Source: Agrobacterium vitis
GTDB taxonomy: Bacteria; Pseudomonadota; Alphaproteobacteria; Rhizobiales; Rhizobiaceae
Direction: 5' to 3'
Length of the DNA stretch: 64,000 nt
Assembly: GCF_013426735.1 (NCBI RefSeq)
Contig: NZ_AP023272.1
Location: 2,524,501 to 2,588,500, forward strand
A program made the translations under genes and the position numbers. Positions within the stretch are counted from its first letter, which is position 1, and each line of letters begins with the position of its first letter. Under the pieces are notes generated by a model. It ran no database searches, had not been told where the DNA came from, and saw nothing but the letters and a program-made list of their open reading frames with translations. This document shows, piece by piece, positions 34,786 to 43,047 of this stretch.

Positions 34786-35493
34786 ATGAAACTCGGTGGG
34801 TTTGGCATTGTAATCGGCATCCTTCTCGCAGGAACTGCGGTTTTGATCATCAACCGCGATAGCGGCCAGAGCTTCGGCATGGATAATGACGACTTCGCCC
34901 GTGTCGTTACCCTTCTACCCTTTGCGCTCATGCTTTCGGCAGGCATTGTCGCCAGCCGCCAGAACCTGGGCCAGAACTTGCGATTTGCCGCCGCCTGGGT
35001 GCTCATCGCGCTCATCCTCGTCACCGGCTATATCTACCGTAACGATGCGGCTTCCGTCGCCGACCGGGTGCTGGCCGGACTGGTTCCGGGGCGTGCCGTC
35101 GTCACCACGACCGGCGATGGCCAGAACCAACTCGTCTTGCAAAGAGGCTCCTCCGGACATTTTTCGGCAACTGTCAGCATTAACGGTGTCGATATCCCGA
35201 TGATGATCGATACCGGAGCCAGCGCCGTGGTGCTGCGAGCCGAAGATGCCGCGCGAATCGGCATCAATGTTGAGGACTTGAACTATAGCGTTCCCGTCAG
35301 CACCGCCAATGGCGAGGCGCTAGCCTCCCCCTTGCGCCTGCGGCAGGTGGCCATTGGCCCCGTAATCAGGGAAAATGTCCGCGCCCTGATTACCCAGCCG
35401 GGCCGAATGGACGGCAGCCTGCTTGGTATGAGTTTTCTCTCGACGCTAGACAGCATCCAGATCCGCGGCGACGAACTGCGCCTCACGGACTAA
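34786..35493 (+). CDS. Membrane-anchored retropepsin-like aspartic protease (TIGR02281 family)
   Basis: This is a 235-residue protein. Three hydrophobic segments occupy about residues 5-20, 40-57 and 67-85, and a single-lobe clan AA aspartic protease domain follows with the catalytic MIDTGASAVVLRAEDA near residue 143. The C-terminal flap and strand region (GSLLGMSFLSTLDSIQIRGD) is complete. One-lobe enzymes of this kind act as dimers, probably in the periplasm here. The start lies three bases after the DUF1289 stop. Confidence 0.86.
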   Translation: MKLGGFGIVIGILLAGTAVLIINRDSGQSFGMDNDDFARVVTLLPFALMLSAGIVASRQNLGQNLRFAAAWVLIALILVTGYIYRNDAASVADRVLAGLVPGRAVVTTTGDGQNQLVLQRGSSGHFSATVSINGVDIPMMIDTGASAVVLRAEDAARIGINVEDLNYSVPVSTANGEALASPLRLRQVAIGPVIRENVRALITQPGRMDGSLLGMSFLSTLDSIQIRGDELRLTD

Positions 35494-35791
35494 TATGAAG
35501 AACCATTGAAGCTGGCAGCTCGTCTTCCGTTTTCGAATATCTCACGCTTTTGATGCATGAGAGTTTCTCCGACGAAAGTGGAAACCGGGTTTCCCCGAAG
35601 GACAAACAAAACATGAGAAATGAGTGCCTGTTTGGTTCAATCTGAACCTGGATAATTCTCGCCGAACCGTCACATCAAGTAGGATGCCCACGCTGCGAAA
35701 TCATCGCTATTCCCAGCTATTCAAAAGCCAAAACAACACAGTCTGCAGCCACAAATCGAATGTTGGAAACTGGCGCCTGGAGCAGTTCAAT
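35494..35791. repeat. Intergenic region with a rhizobial-type palindromic repeat
   Basis: About 300 bases lie between the protease gene and the insertion sequences, with no convincing gene. A palindrome GGAAACC-G-GGTTTCC at 35580-35594, set in GAAAGTGGAAACCGGG, resembles the short dispersed repeats found between genes in Rhizobiaceae. Family membership is an impression from memory and would need alignment. Confidence 0.45.
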
Positions 35792-35816
35792 ACCTAAGTG
35801 ACCTGCCTCTGGGATG
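35792..35816 (+). repeat. 25-bp direct repeat, left copy
   Basis: The 25 bases starting ACCTAAGTGACCTGCC recur identically at 39956-39980. This copy abuts the left inverted repeat of the IS66-type element, sharing its first G. Together the two copies bracket the whole insertion-sequence cluster. Confidence 0.9.
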
Positions 35817-35919
35817 TGAGCGTCCGGTGAGCGGATTTTGCCGATCGGGCAAATCGGGGGATGTTCTGGCATTAGAACCAGCATTAGTGCTGACATTAAT
35901 ACCAGAACGAAGAGGTTGC

Positions 35920-36282
35920 ATGGCTCGCATGGAGATCATGTCCGGCAGTGAGCGTCGGCGGCGCTGGTCTGACGAGGCGAAACTGAGGATATTGGCGGAA
36001 GCGGATCAACCTGGTGTTCGCATTGGTGATGTGGCTCGCCGGCATGATATCTACCCATCCCAGATCCGTTTGTGGCGGCAGTCATTCAGTTATGTCGGTC
36101 AACCGGCGATGTTCCTTCCGGTTGAAATCACCGAGGAGGCAAGCGCTACCCAGGCACCTGACACGCCACCGACGCCAGCGCTCATCGAGATCTCGCTACG
36201 AAACGGTCGGTGCTTGAGGGTTCCGGCTGACATAGAGCTTAGGATGCTCGGGTCGTTGATCGCCTGCGTGGAGGCGGCATGA
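35920..36282 (+). CDS. tnpA: IS66 accessory protein TnpA
   Basis: This is a 120-residue helix-turn-helix protein of the IS66 orf1 type. The DNA-binding segment is RRRWSDEAKLRILAEADQPG followed by IGDVARRHDIYPSQIRLWRQ. The ATG at 35920 is chosen because GAAGAGG precedes it. Its TGA overlaps the start of tnpB by four bases, the usual coupled arrangement. It is required with TnpB for transposition in studied IS66 elements. Confidence 0.92.
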   Translation: MARMEIMSGSERRRRWSDEAKLRILAEADQPGVRIGDVARRHDIYPSQIRLWRQSFSYVGQPAMFLPVEITEEASATQAPDTPPTPALIEISLRNGRCLRVPADIELRMLGSLIACVEAA

Positions 36283-36626
36283 TCGGGCCATCGGGAAATG
36301 TGCGGGTCTATCTGGCCTGCGGAGTGACGGATATGCGGCGCGGCATTGATGGCCTATCGGCGCTGGTCGAGACGGTCGTAAAGGAGGCCCCTGGCTCGGG
36401 CGCAATCTTCGGCTTCCGCGGAAAGCGCGCGGACCGGATCAAGCTTCTCTGGTGGGACGGTCAAGGGTTCTGCCTGTTCTACAAGATTTTGGAGCGCGGA
36501 TACTTTCCTTGGCCGACGGCGAAAGAAGGTGTCGCGCACCTAACGCAGGCACAGCTTTCGATGCTCGTTGAGGGGATCGATTGGCGCCGCCCGGCGTGGA
36601 CATCCGCCCCCGGTCGAACAGGATAA
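36279..36626 (+). CDS. tnpB: IS66 accessory protein TnpB
   Basis: This is a 115-residue protein of the IS66 Orf2 family with the signature VYLACGVTDMRRGIDGLSAL, FGFRGKRADRIKLLWWDGQG and FCLFYKILERGYFPWP. It is complete in length and coupled to tnpA by a four-base overlap. Its molecular role is not known beyond being needed for efficient movement. Confidence 0.93.
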   Translation: MIGPSGNVRVYLACGVTDMRRGIDGLSALVETVVKEAPGSGAIFGFRGKRADRIKLLWWDGQGFCLFYKILERGYFPWPTAKEGVAHLTQAQLSMLVEGIDWRRPAWTSAPGRTG

Positions 36627-36698
36627 AAGCCATATTTTGCAGAGACATCCGAGGCATAAAACTGGCATGCCAACGGCAAATCGGCTAGATTTGCGGGT

Positions 36699-38264
36699 AT
36701 GGAAACAGCGCCGCCGGACAGTCAGGACGAGCTCACTGCTTTGCGCGCGCTGGTCGCGGAACAGGCGGCGAAACTTGAGAGCCAGGAAGCCGAGGTCATC
36801 AAGCGTGACTCCATAATCGGACTTCTTCGCGCGCAACTGGAGCTGCTCCGACACCGGCAGCATGGCGCTTCCTCGGAAAAGATCGACCGGAAGATCGAGC
36901 AATTCGAACTGATGCTGGAGGAGATTGAGGCCTCCCGTGCCGAGGCTGAAATGCGTTCCGGGAAAACTCCTTTGCCGGAGTTGGACGACGCGCCGGACAA
37001 GCCGAAGCGCAAACCACTGCCCGATGGCCTTCCCAGCGAAGAGTTGGTCTATGCGGCCCCCTGCAATTGCCCGACCTGTGGTGGCACATCGTTCCTGAAG
37101 GCCGCCGACAGGGTGATCCAGATCTTGGAGCACGTGCCGGCGTCGGTCAAGATTGTCCGCCATGTCGAAAAGCGCATGATCTGCAGGGAGTGCGATACGA
37201 CGGTGGCTGGCGAGATGCCGACCTTGCCGATCAAGCGCGGCAAACCCGGGCCGGGACTGCTCGCCCATATCATGATCGCCAAATTCGACGATCACATCCC
37301 CCTCTACCGCCTGTCCGAGATGTACGACCGGTTGGGGATAGACATCTCCCGATCCGTGATGGCCGACTGGGTCGGCCGCGTATCCGCTTTGCTGACACCA
37401 CTCGTCTTGTTGATCAGGGCCCATATCGCAGCACTCGACCGAATCCATACGGACGATACCCCGGTCGATGTTCTCGACCCCGGGCGGGGCAAGACAAAAA
37501 CCGGCAGGGTCTGGGTCTACGTGTTCGACGGCAGTGGCTATCAATCCGCCACTCCCGCAGCCATCGCCTATTACTACAGCCCTGACCGCAAGGGGGCGCA
37601 TCCCGCTGACCATCTCGCAAGCTTCAGCGGCGTCATGCATGCCGACGGCTATGGGGGATACAAGAAGCTCTACGGCAACCAGATCGTTGAGGCCGCCTGC
37701 ATGGCGCATGTGCGCCGCAAGGTCCATGATGTGATCAAACTCAAGCCGTCGCCGATCGCGGAGGAAGCGCTGTCGCGCATCGGCGCTCTCTACGATATCG
37801 AGAACCGTATCCGAGGCATGTCGGCTGACGAGCGGCGCACTCTGCGCCAACACCATGCCCGGCCCGCTCTGGATGAGCTGAAGGCCTGGATCGAAACCAC
37901 GCTCTCAACTTTGCCGCAGAAGCAGAAGCTGGCCGAGGCAATGCGATATGCCCTCTCTCGATGGGCAGCCTTGAGCGTTTACATCGACGATGGCCGGGTC
38001 GAGATTGACAACAACATCGCTGAACGAGCCATGCGTCCGCTCGGAATCGGAAGGAAAAACTGGCTGTTTGCCGGCTCGGATAAGGGCGGTGAGCGCATCG
38101 CCAACATTCTGACCATCATCGAGACGGTCAAACTGCAAGGCCATAATCCGGAGGTCTATCTGACAGATGTCCTGACCCGGATCCAGGATCACCCCAAAGA
38201 TCGAATTGAAGACCTGCTGCCCTGGAACTGGACACCAGCAAACGCTCGATGCGAGGCCGCCTGA
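36699..38264 (+). CDS. tnpC: IS66-family transposase TnpC
   Basis: This is a 521-residue transposase. It starts with a leucine-rich coiled coil (about residues 10-70), then a zinc-binding part with CNCPTCGG and MICRECDTT, and a DDE catalytic domain: Asp in RIHTDDTPVDVL, Asp in VMHADGYGGYKKL, and Glu in IDNNIAERAMRPLGIGRKNW. It appears intact. Its stop overlaps the start of the small fourth gene. A 438-codon antisense open frame over it is a composition artefact. Confidence 0.95.
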   Translation: METAPPDSQDELTALRALVAEQAAKLESQEAEVIKRDSIIGLLRAQLELLRHRQHGASSEKIDRKIEQFELMLEEIEASRAEAEMRSGKTPLPELDDAPDKPKRKPLPDGLPSEELVYAAPCNCPTCGGTSFLKAADRVIQILEHVPASVKIVRHVEKRMICRECDTTVAGEMPTLPIKRGKPGPGLLAHIMIAKFDDHIPLYRLSEMYDRLGIDISRSVMADWVGRVSALLTPLVLLIRAHIAALDRIHTDDTPVDVLDPGRGKTKTGRVWVYVFDGSGYQSATPAAIAYYYSPDRKGAHPADHLASFSGVMHADGYGGYKKLYGNQIVEAACMAHVRRKVHDVIKLKPSPIAEEALSRIGALYDIENRIRGMSADERRTLRQHHARPALDELKAWIETTLSTLPQKQKLAEAMRYALSRWAALSVYIDDGRVEIDNNIAERAMRPLGIGRKNWLFAGSDKGGERIANILTIIETVKLQGHNPEVYLTDVLTRIQDHPKDRIEDLLPWNWTPANARCEAA

Positions 38265-38569
38265 TGGCCCGCTCGAGGTTCATCTACACACTCAGCCAAG
38301 TCGCCGGCATGATCGGCGAGAACCTCGAACTGATCGAAGAAGTGACCGCAAACTCGGACAACCTCTCCGAGGGCGAACTGGTTTACGTCAGCGATGGCAG
38401 TGAAGATGGCACGAAGGGTCTGACCGAGAATGGCATCGACGAACTTCAAAGCCTACTTGCCGACATCAGGACTTGGGAGGGCGGTATCCGCGAGTTCCTC
38501 ATCGACACACAGTGCGATCCTGAAATAATCGACCGCGTCATGGCCGATGAGATGAAACGCGGCCTGTAG
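38264..38569 (+). CDS. Small IS66-associated hypothetical protein
   Basis: This is a 101-residue acidic protein starting MARSRFIYTLSQVAGMIGEN, with no recognised domain. Its ATG overlaps the tnpC stop (TGATG), so it is translationally coupled and part of the element. Similar passenger frames occur at the end of some rhizobial IS66 elements. The function is unknown. Confidence 0.7.
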   Translation: MARSRFIYTLSQVAGMIGENLELIEEVTANSDNLSEGELVYVSDGSEDGTKGLTENGIDELQSLLADIRTWEGGIREFLIDTQCDPEIIDRVMADEMKRGL

Positions 38570-38614
38570 ATTCGGACAATCGAACGCGCGAAAATCCGCT
38601 CACCGGACGCTCAC

Positions 38615-38893
38615 GTCGAAAGCCTTGGAAATCTCGCCCAGAACATGATCCCAGACACCCGCCTTTCGCCATCGCACGAACCGGTTGTAGCAGGTTGTAT
38701 ATGGGCCATATCGATCAGGAACGTCTACCCAGGGTGAGCCTGTCCGAAACCGCCACAAGATGCCGTTGATCACACGCCGGTCGTCAACACGTGGCACCCC
38801 ACGCGGCTTGTTGGGCAACAAGGGCTGGATGACAGTCCATTCGAAATCGGTGAGATCAAACCGGCGACGGGTCATGAGAGGCCTCCAAATCAA
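38615..38893 (-). pseudogene. Truncated IS5-family transposase fragment
   Basis: The minus-strand frame encodes about 87 residues typical of the first part of an IS5-group transposase: MTRRRFDLTDFEWTVIQPLL, GVPRVDDRRVINGILWRFRT and GSPWVDVPDRYGPYTTCYNR. It is cut off by the right inverted repeat of the IS66 element at 38614, so the catalytic DDE part is missing. The upstream end of the old element probably lies near 38930-38948. Confidence 0.88.
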
Positions 38894-38954
38894 GGCCTCA
38901 GTGAATCAAAATCAGGCCGATTTGCAAACCCGGTTTATGAGTGTGCGGCCTAAG

Positions 38955-39956
38955 TGTTTGATCCCGGACTTTAATGGTGCATTATTTTCCCTCGAATGGA
39001 AGGAAGCACTATGGGCCAGGTTCTACACGGTCGCGCCACAACGACAGAGGCAATCCGTCGAGCAATACAAAATAGTCAAGAGAGCCTGAGAGCGCTCTCA
39101 AAGCGGTATGGGATCAACCCGAAGACCGTTGCCAAGTGGAAGAAGCGCACATCGGTTGCCGATTTGGCGACCGGGCCGAAGGAACCGCATTCGACAGTCT
39201 TGAGCCTCGAGGAGGAGGCCGTGATTGTCGCCTTCCGCAGGCACACGCTTCTACCTTTGGATGATTGCCTTTATGCCCTTCAGCCAACAATCCCGCATCT
39301 GACGCGCTCGTCCTTACATCGATGCCTACAGCGCCATGACATTTCACGACTGCCGGAAGTCGAGGGCGACAAGGAGCCAAAAAAGAAGTTCAAGAGTTAC
39401 CCCATTGGCTACTTTCACATCGATATCGCTGAAGTCCAGACCGCTGAGGGCAAGCTCTATCTGTTTGTGGCCATTGATAGAACGTCCAAGTTTGCCTTCG
39501 TCGAGCTTTACGCCAAAGCCGGAAAGATGAATGCAGCCCAATTCCTGCGCAATCTGGTCAAGGCTGTGCCCTATGCCATCCATACGGTTCTGACGGACAA
39601 CGGCATTCAGTTCACCAATCGGGCCTGCGATCTCTACGCCTTCCATCACATCTTCGACCGGGTCTGTGACGAGAACGGCATTGAGCATCGTCTGACCAAG
39701 CTGAAGCACCCATGGACCAATGGGCAGGTCGAGCGGATGAACCGGACGATCAAGGAAGCGACCGTCAAGCGTTTCTACTACGACGATCACGACCAACTCA
39801 AAAGGCATCTCGCCGACTTCATTGATGCCTATAATTTCGGGCGAAGGCTCAAGACCCTAAAAGGCCTCACGCCCTACGAATTCATTTGTAAACGATGGAC
39901 TTTGGAGCCGGATCGTTTCATCATTGATCCGATCCATCAAATGCCGGGACTAAACA
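38955..39956 (+). mobile_element. Complete IS481-family insertion sequence
   Basis: The 1.0-kb element has imperfect terminal inverted repeats starting TGTTTGATCCCGG on the left and, read inward, TGTTTAGTCCCGG on the right. A 6-bp target duplication, CCTAAG, flanks it at 38949-38954 and 39957-39962. The length of the duplication fits IS481. It inserted close to the end of the older IS5-type remnant. Confidence 0.9.
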
Positions 39957-39961
39957 CCTAA
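39011..39961 (+). CDS. IS481-family transposase
   Basis: This is a 316-residue transposase. An N-terminal helix-turn-helix (RAIQNSQESLRALSKRYGIN, then PKTVAKWKKRT) precedes an rve integrase core with Asp in YFHIDIAEVQTAEG, Asp in TVLTDNGIQFTNR and Glu in HPWTNGQVERMNRTIKEA. It is full length. AAGGAAGC lies just before the ATG at 39011. The TAA stop at 39959-39961 lies three bases outside the element, within the duplicated target CCTAAG, so translation ends in host DNA. Confidence 0.93.
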   Translation: MGQVLHGRATTTEAIRRAIQNSQESLRALSKRYGINPKTVAKWKKRTSVADLATGPKEPHSTVLSLEEEAVIVAFRRHTLLPLDDCLYALQPTIPHLTRSSLHRCLQRHDISRLPEVEGDKEPKKKFKSYPIGYFHIDIAEVQTAEGKLYLFVAIDRTSKFAFVELYAKAGKMNAAQFLRNLVKAVPYAIHTVLTDNGIQFTNRACDLYAFHHIFDRVCDENGIEHRLTKLKHPWTNGQVERMNRTIKEATVKRFYYDDHDQLKRHLADFIDAYNFGRRLKTLKGLTPYEFICKRWTLEPDRFIIDPIHQMPGLNT

Positions 39962-39980
39962 GTGACCTGCCTCTGGGATG
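39956..39980 (+). repeat. 25-bp direct repeat, right copy
   Basis: This is identical over 25 bases to 35792-35816. It begins with the last base of the IS481 element and contains the right copy of the CCTAAG target duplication. The shared stretch is too long for a normal target duplication of any of the three elements. Confidence 0.9.
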
Positions 39981-40009
39981 AGGCACGATTTAAAAACAAA
40001 CTATTGACG

Positions 40010-40042
40010 TAAAAAAAGAAAAACCCGGCCTAAAGCCGGGTT
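40010..40042 (-). terminator. Intrinsic terminator, leftward, without a complete gene in front
   Basis: An 8-bp stem (AACCCGGC and complement, arms 40022-40029 and 40035-40042) is followed on the minus strand by a T-rich tract (TTTTTCTTTTTTTAC). No intact minus-strand gene lies upstream of it. It begins three bases after the CCA end of the tRNA-Leu remnant, which is the normal place for a tRNA terminator. Confidence 0.85.
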
Positions 40043-40044
40043 CT

Positions 40045-40058
40045 TGGTGCGGTCGAGA
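40045..40058 (-). other. tRNA-Leu 3'-end remnant, probable attachment site (attL)
   Basis: On the minus strand these bases read TCTCGACCGCACCA, the 3' end of a typical rhizobial tRNA-Leu including CCA. Upstream of it the rest of the tRNA is absent; partial similarity to a T arm may extend to about 40068. The fragment followed by a terminator is what remains when an element integrates into the 3' end of a tRNA gene. The intact tRNA-Leu would then be expected at the far right end of the element, outside this window. Confidence 0.7.
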
Positions 40059-40578
40059 CGAGTGCAATATGCTGTAAAGGTGTTGGAATCATTACGATTG
40101 ATGTCCCACGTAAAAGATGCTCGTATCTAAAAAAAACAATAACTTAGAAACTCGGTGTCCCACGCATTAGCATCCACAAAACGCCGACGATATTCACGTT
40201 ATCGGAAAATTTCTATTTTTTTATCTAGAATAAATATTCACCACACATTAAAATGATGAAAGCTGACACTGTCCGCAAGCGATGGAACTGACGGATTATC
40301 TGACCTCCGCCAGACATCCATCAACAGCCCGCGCCTCAACCGCATGGTAGAAATTGCTGTTTAAAACCGATCCATCTTCTTTGCCCAGTCAAAAAAGCCC
40401 CCCTCACATTGTAAACAAGATTGCGTTGTAGCCGAAAAGAATCGAATCGATCAGCCTCAACTAACGTCCTCGCTTGGCGAGAAGATCATATTGAAATGAA
40501 GCTCGAAACAGCTCATTAATAATTGAGCCCAGAATTAACTCAGCATCACTGCAAGACAACAGTAAAATCGGAAGCCAG
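40059..40578. other. AT-rich intergenic region at the left end of the inferred island
   Basis: About 520 bases between the attachment-site remnant and the first glycosyltransferase gene hold no convincing gene. Composition shifts from GC-rich to AT-rich around 40080. The promoter for the plus-strand glycan genes should lie near its right end. I see no integrase fragment here. Confidence 0.5.
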
Positions 40579-42993
40579 ATGAAAAAAGAAGAGAAGATCG
40601 AATATATTCTTGCAGAATTTGAAAAAAATAAAAAAGAAATTGAAAATCTTCGGTCAAGGCTTGAAGAAAATCAAAATAATTTATCCATCTTAAAATCAAG
40701 ATTGGAAAGAAATATACTTGATATCTTGAAAAAGCCAATTATTTTTTGTGTGGACACAATCAGATTTGGTCCGGCACCTCATCTATTTGACAAAAAATGG
40801 TATAAAAAAAATTACTCTGATGTGGAGTTTTCTGGCCTCAATCCTTGGTTTCACTTCAAGAAACACGGTGAAAAAGAAGGTCGCGATCCGAACGTACTGT
40901 TTTCAACGCGTTATTATCTCGAATCTTACCCAGACGTTAAGCAGAACGCAATTTCTCCCCTGACTCACTACATGAAATTTGGGTCAAAGGAGAACCGTAA
41001 GCCCCATTCGTTCTTCGATGGCGGTTGGTATCTCGACAAAAATCCTGATGTAAAGGAAAGTGGTGTCAACCCCCTTCTTCACTTCTTGACGCACGGGATC
41101 AACGAAGGCCGGATGCCAAACGGTATGTTTGATTCAGAATGGTACCTAAAGCTTCGGCCAGACGTAGCCGCGGCAAACATTTCTGCAATAAAGCATTACG
41201 TATATTACGGCATTAAAGAAGGCCAAGCGTGGCAGCCGCCAGCAAACTCGCGCCCAGACAGATACATTAACCTCAACGCTGAAAAAAACGCATACTTTAT
41301 TTCACCCGAGCGCGCCCCTTACACATATATTCCTCTCCGCCCTAGCCATTCAGTGAAGCAGTTTATGCAAGCCCATTCGGACGCCACAAAATTCAGCGTT
41401 GTTGTTCCTGTATACAACACCCCCGAAGGACTATTGGATAAAGCATATGAAAGCGTCAACTCTCAGTGGTACGGCAACTGGGAACTAATATTCGTAAACG
41501 ATCGGAGCACCGACGCGCACGTGACTGCTGACTTAGAGCGACTTAGCAAAAAGGATTCACGTGTACGTGTAATTGACACACCATCAAATAGTGGAATTGC
41601 TGGAGCAACGAATTTCGCAATCTCCGCAGCGAACGGGAACTATTTGGTGTTCCTCGACCATGATGACGAGCTCACCAGCGATTGCTTATACGAGTTAGCC
41701 AAACGAATTCACGAAACAAAAGCAGACTTTATTTACTCTGATGAAGACAAAATTGACGAACACGGTAATTTCGTACAGCCGTTCTTCAAGCCAGATTGGT
41801 CGCCCGACACGCTGATGGCAACAATGTACACCTGCCACGTTTCATGCGTGAAACGTTCATTGGCGATTAGCGTTGGACCGCTTGATTCCGCATTAGATGG
41901 TGCCCAAGACTGGGATTTCATTCTAAAGGTGACCGAGAAGGCTTCAAGAATTGAGCACATCGCGAAAGTTCTCTACCATTGGCGGATAATTCCAAATTCT
42001 ACAGCTGCAGATCTAAATGCGAAACCCAAAGCCGTCGAAAGAGGAAGAACGGCACGGAACAATGCTCTTCGAAGAAGAAATCATTTGGCACTAATGCAGC
42101 CTGTGGAAGACCTCCCCAATCATTATGCGCCAGTTTACAGCCCCAAGCCTGGTACACGAGTGTCTATTATTATACCCACAAAAAACAACTTCAGGTATAT
42201 TTCAAAATGCATATCTAGTATCATGGACAATACTATTTATAAGAAATATGAGATAATCATAATAGACAATGGCTCATCAGAAGAGACAACACTTAACTAT
42301 CTTGACGACTTAAGAAAGAACGACGTAGTAACTGTATTGATACACGACAAACCTTTCAATTTTTCCGAACTTTGCAATCTTGGAGCATCCAAAGCTACCG
42401 GTGATGTTTATATATTTCTGAACGATGATACGGAAGTACTAAACAATAATTGGCTAGAACCTCTAGTTGGCCAAGCGCAAGTGGAGCACACCGGAGCCGT
42501 AGGTGCAAAGCTTATATATGGCTCAGAAAACTCGATACAACATAATGGCGTATTGAATATACATCCAGGACCCAGTCATGCTTTCTTAAGGCAGGACCCC
42601 AAATTTCCTGGTTATTTTGGTCGCGCAGTGCTGCCATATAACTGGATCGCCGTCACCGGCGCTTTGACGGCGATCGAGAAATCCAAATTCTGGCATGTAG
42701 GAGGTTTTGATGAAAACTTCCCGGTCGCCTACAACGATGTTGATTTGTGCTACCGATTAACAAAGGCTGGCTGGCACAATGTCAACCTCCCGTTTGTTCA
42801 GGTCATACACCATGAATCTGTTTCTCGCGGCAATGACCACGAGAAACCGGAGAAATTGGAGAGATTAAAGCAAGAGAAGCACAACCTTGATTGTAAGCAT
42901 CCGTATTTCTTCCAGCGTGACCCATACTACAACGTGAACCTTCATCCGGTAGACATACAATTCGATTTGTCAACAAAATGGAGACAGTTTTGA
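40579..42993 (+). CDS. Large glycosyltransferase with two GT2 domains and N-terminal WY repeats
   Basis: This is an 804-residue protein. A Lys/Glu-rich coiled coil covers residues 1-45. Four repeats of about 45-50 residues follow (residues 65-225), each with a form like FD..WY...YPDV....NPL.H....G..EGR. Two GT2 glycosyltransferase domains come next: FSVVVPVYNTPEG near residue 273 with DHDDELTSD and SDEDKIDEHG, and RVSIIIPTKNNFRYISKCIS near 526 with FLNDDTEVLNNNW. It probably adds two sugars or builds a repeating glycan in the cytoplasm. Base composition is much richer in A and T than the chromosome to the left, which suggests transfer. Confidence 0.88.
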   Translation: MKKEEKIEYILAEFEKNKKEIENLRSRLEENQNNLSILKSRLERNILDILKKPIIFCVDTIRFGPAPHLFDKKWYKKNYSDVEFSGLNPWFHFKKHGEKEGRDPNVLFSTRYYLESYPDVKQNAISPLTHYMKFGSKENRKPHSFFDGGWYLDKNPDVKESGVNPLLHFLTHGINEGRMPNGMFDSEWYLKLRPDVAAANISAIKHYVYYGIKEGQAWQPPANSRPDRYINLNAEKNAYFISPERAPYTYIPLRPSHSVKQFMQAHSDATKFSVVVPVYNTPEGLLDKAYESVNSQWYGNWELIFVNDRSTDAHVTADLERLSKKDSRVRVIDTPSNSGIAGATNFAISAANGNYLVFLDHDDELTSDCLYELAKRIHETKADFIYSDEDKIDEHGNFVQPFFKPDWSPDTLMATMYTCHVSCVKRSLAISVGPLDSALDGAQDWDFILKVTEKASRIEHIAKVLYHWRIIPNSTAADLNAKPKAVERGRTARNNALRRRNHLALMQPVEDLPNHYAPVYSPKPGTRVSIIIPTKNNFRYISKCISSIMDNTIYKKYEIIIIDNGSSEETTLNYLDDLRKNDVVTVLIHDKPFNFSELCNLGASKATGDVYIFLNDDTEVLNNNWLEPLVGQAQVEHTGAVGAKLIYGSENSIQHNGVLNIHPGPSHAFLRQDPKFPGYFGRAVLPYNWIAVTGALTAIEKSKFWHVGGFDENFPVAYNDVDLCYRLTKAGWHNVNLPFVQVIHHESVSRGNDHEKPEKLERLKQEKHNLDCKHPYFFQRDPYYNVNLHPVDIQFDLSTKWRQF

Positions 42994-43047
42994 AATAAAA
43001 CCCGCGATGTAAGAAACGTTAAACGTCTAAGGCAGGAGAATGGAATT

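Larger units (their letters stand above)
35816..38614 (+). mobile_element. Complete IS66-family insertion sequence
   Basis: The 2.8-kb element has perfect 24-bp terminal inverted repeats at 35816-35839 and 38591-38614, beginning GTGAGCGTCCGGTGAG. It encodes TnpA, TnpB, TnpC and a small fourth protein. IS66 elements usually make an 8-bp target duplication, but the flanks differ here (TCTGGGAT on the left, GTCGAAAG on the right), so the ends no longer mark a simple insertion. The right end cuts into an IS5-type transposase gene. Confidence 0.93.

Noticed and set aside
36540..37856. 438-codon minus-strand open frame over the IS66 transposase
   Set aside because: It is antisense to an intact, motif-complete TnpC and has no recognisable domain.
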